A stretch of DNA of 64,000 nt from NCBI GenBank assembly GCA_012295275.1, contig CM022673.1, positions 2,701,105 to 2,765,104 on the forward strand. Direction: 5' to 3'. Below, piece by piece: positions 54,543 to 64,000 of this stretch. The position numbers were made by a program, and so were the translations under genes. Numbering within the stretch: the first letter of the stretch is position 1; each line of letters opens with the position of its first letter. Source of the stretch: Chrysomallon squamiferum (Eukaryota; Mollusca; Gastropoda; Neomphalida; Peltospiridae). Below the pieces are notes generated by a model. The model searched no databases. It worked only from the letters and a program-made list of their open reading frames with translations, and had not been told where the DNA came from.

Positions 54543-56658
54543 GTATAATTATTTAATATATTTACACAAAGACAGTTGTACATATAGCTAATTTTATAAC
54601 CATGTACATTAATATACAGTTACTTCAAATATGTAAATAAATCATATGCTGCATTATCAACATCAATATAAAAATAGGACATTTTTTTTTCTTTCAACTA
54701 AATGAAAATTGTCATACGTCTTTGAAGGTGTATGCATTATGACATTACGATCTTTCAGTAACGCAATATTTATCTTTTAAAAACTAATGTTAATCCTTTT
54801 TATCATAATTCGTTGTTGTTGTTGTTTTTTTTTGGTTCTTTTTTTTTTTTTTTTAATTCAATATCTGCAAACAAATTAAGAGTTCTTTCATAAAACGAAC
54901 TGGGCTGTTAGTTCTGTTATTAAGATGTTAGCCAACTCTGCGATGGGTTTGTAGGATCGATCCTCGTGTTTGGATCGTGTGTGAAAGGTTCCTTGCTATC
55001 CTTGTTCCAATGATGTGACGATGAGGGGTTCCTCCACTGTATTATCACTAAACAACAAAAACAAATATTTTAATTACTTAACTAATCAATTATTTAAATA
55101 AATATTATGTAAATAATTGTGACAGACAAACAAGCAACATTTTTCAATCCAAAAACCACTTTATTCCGTTTGACCATCAATTTCTTTTTCCTCGCGACAG
55201 AACTCAGTACTACCAAGGTCCACTTCAGGATGTTACACTTGAACCAGGAAGAAGTTACAATGTGTCTGCTTATGCCCAGTTAGTGAATGATAAACCAGGA
55301 GAAATTAGACAGAGCCTGCAAGTAGAACTTTCTCTTAAATACACTGGTTAGTACCTGTTACATACCTATGACAATTTAGAGTTGTATTCATCCCTTTCGG
55401 GTGCTTTAAAATCGTTCTTCTTTAAAATAAAAATAAAAATGATGAGTTGGTCATTCACTTGTTTTTACTCGTTTTAATTTGTATATTAAAATTATATTAG
55501 AATATTGTTTAAAAAAAAAATCATTTTTTTCTTATTTTGTGTTTTGTTTTGTTTTGTTTTGTTTTGTTTATTTGCTATTCCTCTTCAAAAGAAGATATTA
55601 CTTAAAAGGCATTAACAGCTTCAAAATTTTTAGCAGCTAGTTTCCATTCACTGATTAGTGGTTTGTGTGTGTGTGCGTGTGTACGTGTGTGTGTGTGTGT
55701 TACTATTTTAATCTGTTATTTTGTTTTCACTTTGATTTCATTTCATAATTTTCATTAAGTATATAATTTCATTGATTAGTCTGGAATGTGTTTTTTGTTT
55801 TTGCATTTTTTTTTATTTTTTTTTTATAGATACACTTTTGAGATTTTGTTTGATTTATTTTACTGTCATTTTATTTATGATGATGATGATGATGATTATT
55901 ATTATTATTATTACTTTAAATTAAGAAAAAAAAGTGTAATAAAATACTAAATATAATGTTTATGTATTGCAGACGATTCCGTCGAGTACTTTGAGGTAGC
56001 AAATGAACCATTGGCGCGCAAATCAGATGGGTGGGTTCATCTCCAAGGCGATATCCATATTCCAGACAAACGTAATGTTTCTGTTTATTTTTATTTATTT
56101 TTTTTGTTTTTTAAAAACACGAACTTTTACGTTTAAAGTAAATATGTTTTATAATGATTTTCAGTTTTAAAGTGAAATTTAGGTGGTATGAAAAAGTCAT
56201 TACGCAAGTTATGTCTCAGATTTTGTATTTATTTATTTATAATTAATACTAAAGTATAACTACACTGGCCTATGTGGAAGAAACATTCTGTTATTCTTAA
56301 AATATACTGCAGTACAAATATGAAATATAAGGACTGTTTAGTTTTAACTGTTTCATTTCAGAAATAAAGACAGCGTACATCTACTTTCAAGGCCCACAAG
56401 CCGGTGTTGATTTTATCGTTGATGACGTGTCAGTTCATCCTGTACAAAAAGACTTGAACTGGCGTAATGAGTCACAAGCCAATATTAATAAGTTCAGAAA
56501 AAGTGATATTATTATTAAGTAAGTACAGTTATTTATAGTGTTATTGATATCTTATAATTATTACCAATTTCTGAATATTACTATTGTTATAATTATTATT
56601 ACTATTTATTTATTTATTTATTTATTTTTATGTTGTTGTTATTATTACGACTATTTCA

Positions 56659-56691
<33 letters not shown>

Positions 56692-59600
56692 GGAAATAAT
56701 TACTTATTTTTGTTTCAGTGTTCACACACACGGATCTGTGGATTTAAGTCAGGTGCAAGTTGAGGTTTGTTTCAGTTGTATCCATATACAAAAACAGAGT
56801 AATCCTACATTTTATATTTTTCTTCATAAAATATATATAAAAAAAAAAAAAAATAATAATAAAGAAAAAAACCTTTTAATCTTGTATTCATATTATTAAA
56901 ATAATGATGTTATACTTATTCTGGAACTTTGGATCAGTCTCTAATATTCATATGGATGAGTCAAAAAAAAAAGAAAAAAAAAAGATGTCAGTACATTTCA
57001 AATATTGCTTTAAAACTGTTACTATTTTATTTCAGATAAAACAGGATGAAAAAATCTTTTCCCTTTGGAACAGCTATTGCCTGCAAAGAATACTATAATG
57101 GTGACACAAGATATCAAAATTTTATACATCAGCATTTTAACTGGGCTGTCACAGAAAATTGTCTCAAATGGATAGAAATGGAGAGAATAAGAGTAAGATG
57201 AAACACCAGTCTCACCGATTAAGTTTTGATTTTTTAAACAAATGATAGTTAGTGAGTTTGTATCTTGTCAGATCTAATTATATATTTTTTTAATTTTCTA
57301 TTACTTATACTAACACTGACACTGTTCTGCACAAATAATTTTTAGATTGTAAGTCCATAACAAAGATGCTTGAATTTTTCACTGGATGAATCATTTCAAA
57401 TAATTTGATTTAATAATTTCTAAGCAAGTAAATATATTGTATTTTGATAAACCATCAAAAAGCAAAATGTAAAGGTTTAAGGAAATAAATGAGAGGAAGA
57501 GAAAGAGAGAGAAACTGACAAAGACCGAACGTGAGTGAAAGCTATTCCATTATTTTTGTAATTAAAATGAGCACTAAATTTTTTTTTGTTCATTTGTTTT
57601 TTCCCAGGGACATATTGACTATGATACTCCACTGCATGCACTTCGAAAACTTCAACATCATGGGTAAAATTATTTGTAAATATATTGTTTCTTTTGTCTT
57701 AAATCTCAAGTTACACAAAGTTGTTATAACAGTTCTCTAAATAAAAATCAGCTGAAAATCAATACTCCTTGGTGTATCCATTTTCCTATTTTCCATTTCC
57801 TCAAGACTCATTTATGAAATTCATTGGCATGTATTATCCAGCCAATGAGATGGTGCATGTAAAAGAAACCACTGCTGCTAAAAAACCAATAGCACTCTTA
57901 CTATGGGGCCATATATTTTCTCATACATATATTATCATATACAAAAAAAAAATCATGCCTGATGCCACTAATAATAAAATATACTGATGTTTGATTAAAT
58001 AAATGTTTGTTCACAGAATCAAAATAAGGGCTCACAATATTCTGTGGCCAGATGATCGCTTTGTTCAGCCATGGGTAAAAGCTTTGTCTGGAGATGAGTT
58101 AAGAAAAGCAGTTCATGACAGAATTGTAGGTGTGGTTTCCAAAACCAAAGATCTGTAAGTTCATTTAATTTGTAATGTATAAAATGCTTCATATTTTTCA
58201 GTAACTTCTGAATCATATTTTCTTCAACTTATATTGTTTAGTTAATAAAAAAAATTAAAAAAAAAAAATATATATATATATATATATAAATATTGACATA
58301 TATTTTAGTATAATATTTTATTTTGTTGTTTTAGTGTCGAACACTGGGATGTAAACAATGAAAATCTTCACAATTTTTATTACCAAACCAAACTTCAAGA
58401 CTTAGACTACAACCTCGACAATTTCTTGCTAGCTCATCAAACAGCCCCAAATGTGAAGATGTTCTTAAACGAATACAACGTTGTTGCTGGTGGTGGCACT
58501 ACTGGGGTAGGTAAACTATGCTTCTTGCCATCATAACAGTTGCATACTTAGAGGTAACAATAAACAATAACATCATCAGTTGACCTGTAATTTAAAACAA
58601 ATAATGTAGGAATTGAAATAGTAACTATAATGATAATAAAAATGATACTACTACTACTACTACAAATAATAATAATGACAATAACAACATTAATAAAAAA
58701 ACAATAATAAAAGCATATGAAATATTAATAATGGCTGCAGCAAATAAAACAAAATAATAAGAAGATTGTCTTAAATACTTTTATTTCATCTTTTCTGAGA
58801 ATTAATTTTTAATGACAATCCATTTTAAACATTATTTTTGATAGATATTTGAAAATGCTAGTAAAAGTTTCATTTCTATTATTTTCAGGCCTATTTGAAA
58901 CAAGCCTTGAAATTCAAGCACGCTAATGTTGGACTTGCTGGTATTGGAGTGCAGTGCCATTTTGGACACCACACACCAGATCCAGTACTTATTAAGGTTA
59001 ATATTTATTTTATTTATTTATTTAGAAAATAAATTTTATTGATTTTAAATATTATAGAGGAAGGCAATCAGGGTAGAGTATATTAATAAAAAACAAAGAA
59101 ACTTGCTTTTCTACCAAAAGAAACAAACCCCAAACAAAAAATCTTACCAAAACCAGATGAGTAATTAAATAATTTAATTAACTTCTGTTGTTATGGAATA
59201 ACTTTGCTAATTTCTCTAACTTTAAGAGTGTTATCAGCATTTAAGTGAAAAACAAAAAATTGAAAATGATCAGTTGTATTGTTCAGTGACAGATCTATAA
59301 CTGATTAATTCTATATAGAAATAGGAGATTTAGGAATAGATTTTGACATACCATCATTTCACCATATATACAAACCCACAATTAATGATTAAAACATAAT
59401 ATGGATACTGACATGATTTTTCATCATTATATACAAACCAAAATATTGATGCAATTTCCATAACATCATAATCATAATCATCTCGTCATATATCCACTAT
59501 TAACCATATGTATAAAGCATGGGTTTTCATAAGATGATCATTATCATCATCACCATCATCATCATCAAGTTTAAAACTGCAATTAATCATAAAAGTAAAA

Positions 59601-61245
59601 TATAACAGTTATTTGTTTTCATCTTGACAGAAACGTCTTGATCTGTTAGCCAAGGCTGGGGTTCCTATCTGGGTTACAGAACTGACTGTCTCTTTCAGCG
59701 ATGTGAACAAACGTGCAGATGCTTATGAAACTGCTCTAAGAGTGCTCTACGGTCACCCGGCTGTTGAAGGTCTTCTGTTCTGGGGATTCTGGAGTCTGCA
59801 CCACTCATCTGGAGAACCTGGAGCTTTAGTCAGTGGGCACGAGTTTAGAGTAAGAAGTTTATCATAGTTACTGCACTTGGACACAAATACGTATGTGCAT
59901 GTGTGTGTGTGTGTGTGTGTAAGTGTTATTTCTTTTTCTTAAATATGTTTATCTACTTTAATCTGGATTATTCACTTGACCGAATGAAACCATGTCGAAT
60001 GTTACATTTTATGGTAAACAGTTGCTACAATAGGTGTTGGATATGAAGATGTCAGGTAATATGATATAATACAATACCCATAACAAACAAAAGCAAGGAC
60101 TTTTTAATACACTTCTCTAAAATGTGTTAAATCAGTATAGATATACCTGTTGGAAAAGAAAAATAACGTAACAAGCAAATATATAACATACCTTTTATTA
60201 AAGTTTATTATCTGAATGGTAATTATTGTATAATTTAACAATATGGATGTTTGTACATTACATTGTTTCTTCTGTAAATAAATTTAGATTGGAAATTTTA
60301 AATATTAAATATGTTTTTAATCATTTCATCTGCACACATGGGTGATTTCCTGTTCCAAATAGGTCCACAATTTCAGAAACCATATTTCCTGTCAAGTTTT
60401 TGCAAGTGTAATGAAGACCATTTACAGCTGATAACAAAATGTAGCAAGTTTTCTCTAATGAGTGTTAGAAATAATTAACTGTGCAAGAAGTCAAAATATT
60501 AACAGTTAAATGTATTTTATTTATTGTAGCATCAAGACAACAAACTGTAGAAAATGTTGAGAAATGTTTCGTTTTTTTATTTTTGAACCACATCTTGAAG
60601 ATTACCAATCTGTATATACCAGACTATTTCAGCTTGATGTTTTATGAATTCTTGAACAGTGCAGCTGTTTTAAATCAGTTGTGATCAATTCTAGATTATT
60701 GCAGATGTTCTAAATCAACTGCAGATGTTCTAAATGAATTCTAGACCATTTCAAGTGTTTTAAATATGTTTTAATGAAATGTAGATCAATACAGATGTTT
60801 TAAATCAACTGTAGATCAATACAGATGTTTTAAATTAACTGTAGATCAATACAGATGTTTTAAATCAATTGTAGACCAATACGGATATTTTAAATCAATG
60901 TAGATCAATACAGATGTTTTAAATCAAGTGTAGATCAATACAGATGTTTTAAATCAACTGTAGATCAATACAGCTGTTTTAAATCAACTGTAGATCAATG
61001 TAGATGTTTTAAATCAATTGTAGATCAATGCAGCTGGACACAGAGTTTTGCATCTGCTGGAGAAAGAATGGATGACTCATGAGACTCACACTTTATCACA
61101 ATCAGGCAAACATTTCACAGTCCATGGTTTCCATGGAGACTATATGGTACATGTCAGGTACAAAGGTCGTGAGGTCATGGATCAGAGGCACAGGTTCACA
61201 CTTGGAAAATCTTCACACACAATCAATTTGCATGTGTCAAATTAA
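53501..61245 (+). CDS. Secreted GH10 glycoside hydrolase, copy 2, with a frameshift in exon 6
   Basis: Tandem twin of the gene at 44587, same strand, 1.9 kb downstream, with the same 12-exon structure: 53501-53670, 55201-55346, 55973-56071, 56362-56518, 56719-56764, 57036-57192, 57608-57663, 58017-58154, 58335-58506, 58889-58996, 59631-59849, 61024-61245. Signal peptide and CBM are intact (GPLQDVTLEPGRSYNVSAYA). Catalytic Glu residues are in EHWDVNNEN (exon 9) and WVTELTVSF (exon 11). Exon 6 is 157 nt against 156 in copy 1. A six-A run at 57049-57054 where five would keep frame turns DEKSFPFGTA into a shifted reading that stops at TAA 57096-57098, before the barrel's active site. Downstream exons show no further lesion. 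Since the two copies carry different single-base indels, sequencing error is a serious alternative to loss of function. Poly(A) signal AATAAA at 61290-61295. Confidence 0.9.
54492..54539. repeat. (CA)n microsatellite
   Basis: About 24 CA units in intron 1 of GH10 copy 2; absent from intron 1 of copy 1. Confidence 0.95.
60661..61033 (+). repeat. 30-nt tandem array containing the splice acceptor of GH10 copy 2 exon 12
   Basis: The same 30-nt unit as before exon 12 of copy 1, about 11-12 copies, more regular towards the exon (gtagatcaatacagatgttt followed by taaatcaact). The final unit provides ttgtag at the acceptor and the exon's first codons. The array therefore predates the gene duplication, or was shared by conversion afterwards. 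Confidence 0.85.
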
Positions 61246-61289
61246 TGAATTTGAAAATAAAAAAAAAATTTTTATTTTCTTTTAATCAG

Positions 61290-61295
61290 AATAAA
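61290..61295 (+). terminator. Poly(A) signal of GH10 copy 2
   Basis: AATAAA 45 nt after the stop codon, in a sequence block (aatcagaataaa) shared with copy 1. Confidence 0.55.
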
Positions 61296-64000
61296 GTGAA
61301 ATGAATTGTTTTATACTAGTTTTGTTCTTGAATATAATTTTATTTTAGAATAATTATAAATAACTGAAACAAACAAATAGGGGACCAGAGTTTGATGTAA
61401 CAGAACAAAGTGTAATAGTAACATATCACTTCAAGTTTTATTTTCCATATTCCCTCCATGTCTCCAATTTTTATTATTTTGTTGATGTGACTTACACATT
61501 TTATTTAAATTGTTATTCTGCTGAAACTTTATTCATCATCTTTGCAGTATATTTTCAACTAATTTCAGCATAAGAAAAATATTACGAAGATATTGTGGAG
61601 TTTACAAACATCTGGCAGGAGTAAAAGATGAATTTCAGTTTCCTTTCAGATAACATTGGTCAACATGTTTCTAAATTATATTTTCAAATAATGGAGAAAG
61701 TTAGCACCCCACAGATTAGATTTTAATCTGGCCATAGAAGTATGATGAATCATGCAGAGAAGTTATAAATACATAGCATTTACTTACCCATTCCCCAGCA
61801 TCCTCACAACTCACAATGGGTCAGTATTGTCTAAGCAGAGAATCACTGATCTAATTGTGTCCGATTATAAACAGATGTGTCTGATTCTTCCACATTTAAA
61901 ACAAAAGTAACAATTGATATGTATGCAAAATGAAAATATTTATTAGAAAGTGCAAAACAATTTTAACTCAACAGAATTAAAACTTTAAGTCTACAAATAC
62001 AAATGTTTTATGTTACAAATGATGTATTTTACATGCTAATGCAAAACATATCATTGCTGTTGTTCTGTAAATACATATTTATGATAATCACATCACTGTT
62101 TACAGCAGCAGATAAAATGAATATGAAATACTGGCTGTAAATATCACATGATACCAGCACTGCTATTAACTACTTCAATACGCATCATCAATGCCCAGAT
62201 TTGTTATAAATAACATAAAAATTAAAATTAAAAAAAAAAAGAACAAATAAACACAACATCTGTTAAGATTGGACAAAACAAAATTAAGTTAACACTGAGG
62301 AATGTTGTTTTAAAAAATAAATAAACCTAAATTCAGTTACTGTGAGAATGTTAAGTAGTTTTTGTTAAATATATTACAGTGTTCTGAATTTTATTCAAGA
62401 AAAGAAGTATTAAAAATGGTTACAACACATCAAACTACTGTAAAAGTCTGCAAGAGAATATGTACCAGAATTAAATCTTCATAAATACATAATCATCTTG
62501 GCATTACCATACCCTCAGAATTACATGCACATTTTGGGGGAACATTGCCTTAAACTTTCAGTTTGTTAAAAAGGATGCCTGGTATTCTAAAACATGACGT
62601 TAATTAACAACAAACAATATGTATATTCAACACTTAAACAGATTAAAACCAATTACAGGTTGACCATCAATGACCAATATGAAATAATTTGGATAAAGTA
62701 ATATAATATTTCCAAAATATTCAAATAATCAATTATCTATTTGCATGGTAATCCAGCTGTTACAGATGTATAAAAGTTAATGAACATTTTCATTTGTTAA
62801 TCAAGTCCAGATGTTCATTAATGTTATATAATATTTTATTTTTTTACATACAGTTCTATGAATATACATTTCTTAAAGGTTCCTTTCAAAGCAGGATATC
62901 CTGTGTATGTGTGTATTTGTTTTAAAAATTACTTTACTGTACGAACAATATTCGAGATTGACATTTTCATGAAGAGCTATTTATCTAGGGAGATAATATT
63001 TGTTTATACCTACTTAAATGTCATGATTTACGAATACGATTATGATTATTATGATTATTTGTTTATTTACTTATGTAATTCTTTTGTTTTGCTTTGGAAT
63101 GAATAACACTAACCAGTTAATGTTCTAGTAGTGGTCAGCCTGTAATGTGATCACCTTTTCCTGTGATATTAATAAATAAAAATAATAAATAAATAAATAA
63201 AACATTAAAAGTGCTCACTCATTTTTTTCCACACATTTCTTATAAAAACACAGCAATCTCTAATATGCTTAGTTTTGGCATGTATAACAGTAAATATATC
63301 TCCCAGACTTCACAATCATAGTCTATATAAAAATTAAATTTAGATGCCATTAAAATATAGCAAAAAAAGATAAAAATGAACACAACAGATTAATTTAATT
63401 TTTTTAATGTAAATATTATGCCAAAGAATGGAAATAGGAACAATAGTAATAAAAATAAGATCTGATTATATTTCTAGGATTTCACAAAAGAATTTAACTT
63501 GAAAAATAAAATCATATTTATTATAAAGAAATAAAAACAACAAATGGACAAAGGTTTAGGGACTTGATACATCACCATTTCAGAGTATGGAAATATAAGT
63601 AATAAAAATGACTATAAAATGTAACATATTATATATCTCTGTATGATACACCTATGGCTGATATAATTATATGCTGGGGTTGTCATTAAATAAATATTTA
63701 TTGACATGTAACACAAAGTATAAAAATAAACAAATAAAAATGCAAAATTAGATTATCAAAATAATAATGATTTTGTATCTTTGATACTTGTAAGGACTCA
63801 CATTCACAAAACAAAAATATAAATTTACATTGTTCTTGCATATATTACATACATAAACATTTATATATTTTCTTTCTTTTTTCATTTTTTTTGAACATTT
63901 TTAGTACACAATAACAAATTTATGACACACACCTGTACATTTCAATTTACATACATAAACTTTCAAGCTTTTTATGAATATGTCTCTATGTTCTTTAATT
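61296..64000. other. Intergenic, no gene recognised
   Basis: AT-rich with short AATA runs. No exon, RNA gene, inverted-repeat element or third GH10 copy was seen. The homologous upstream block shared by the two GH10 genes is not repeated here, so the tandem array does not continue within the window. Confidence 0.5.

Noticed and set aside
57036-57098. Programmed ribosomal frameshift at the A-run of GH10 copy 2
   Set aside because: Copy 1 keeps frame without it and no standard slippery heptamer or downstream structure is evident; an indel or sequencing error is simpler.
61296-64000. Third GH10 copy or pseudogene
   Set aside because: None of the upstream block, signal peptide exon or catalytic motifs recur.

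Overview
The window is nuclear DNA from an animal, most likely a mollusc and probably a gastropod. It is AT-rich and full of microsatellites. Nearly every gene is split by many short introns with GT..AG junctions. It carries mitochondrial, ciliary and spliceosomal housekeeping genes plus a tandem pair of carbohydrate-binding-module/GH10 glycoside hydrolases, a class known from plant-eating and algae-eating snails. The species assignment is inference; the gene assignments come from conserved motifs and splice phases read by eye.

Layout, left to right. (1) 1237-8414 (+): the 3' part, 12 exons, of a receptor-type guanylate cyclase, comprising pseudokinase domain, dimerisation helix, cyclase domain and a long C-terminal tail; the ectodomain exons lie left of the window. 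(2) 11746-12189 (+) and 15362-15565 (+): two small orphan genes, one Pro/Ser/Gly-rich with a CLCC motif and one with a Cys-rich hydrophobic tail. A small hAT-like element (15771-15918) follows. (3) 17489-18072 (-): ETFRF1 (LYRM5), head-to-head with (4) 19373-31666 (+): DNAI7 (CASC1), 19 exons. The same divergent pair is adjacent in the human genome. (5) 33446-39013 (-): NDUFA9, 11 exons, tail-to-tail with DNAI7. (6) 41946-42374 (+): TXNL4A (Dim1), whole CDS in one exon behind a spliced 5' UTR. (7) 44587-51589 (+) and (8) 53501-61245 (+): two 12-exon GH10 paralogues, each spoiled by one different single-base insertion (exon 2 of the first, exon 6 of the second). 61246-64000 shows no recognisable gene.

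ETFRF1 and NDUFA9 belong to mitochondrial electron transfer, DNAI7 to axonemal dynein, TXNL4A to the U5/tri-snRNP, the cyclase to cGMP signalling, and the GH10 pair to secreted xylan/beta-glucan digestion. There is no operon logic. The only positional relations of note are the conserved ETFRF1/DNAI7 divergent pair, the NDUFA9/TXNL4A divergent promoter region and the GH10 tandem duplication.

The most noteworthy structures are: the paired one-base frameshifts; a 30-bp tandem array before the last GH10 exon whose unit contains that exon's own splice acceptor; mosaic divergence between the GH10 copies that suggests gene conversion; a 36-bp promoter repeat expanded only in the second copy; and an intronic hairpin of pre-miRNA size in NDUFA9. 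I found no clear new biological system, CRISPR array or virus.
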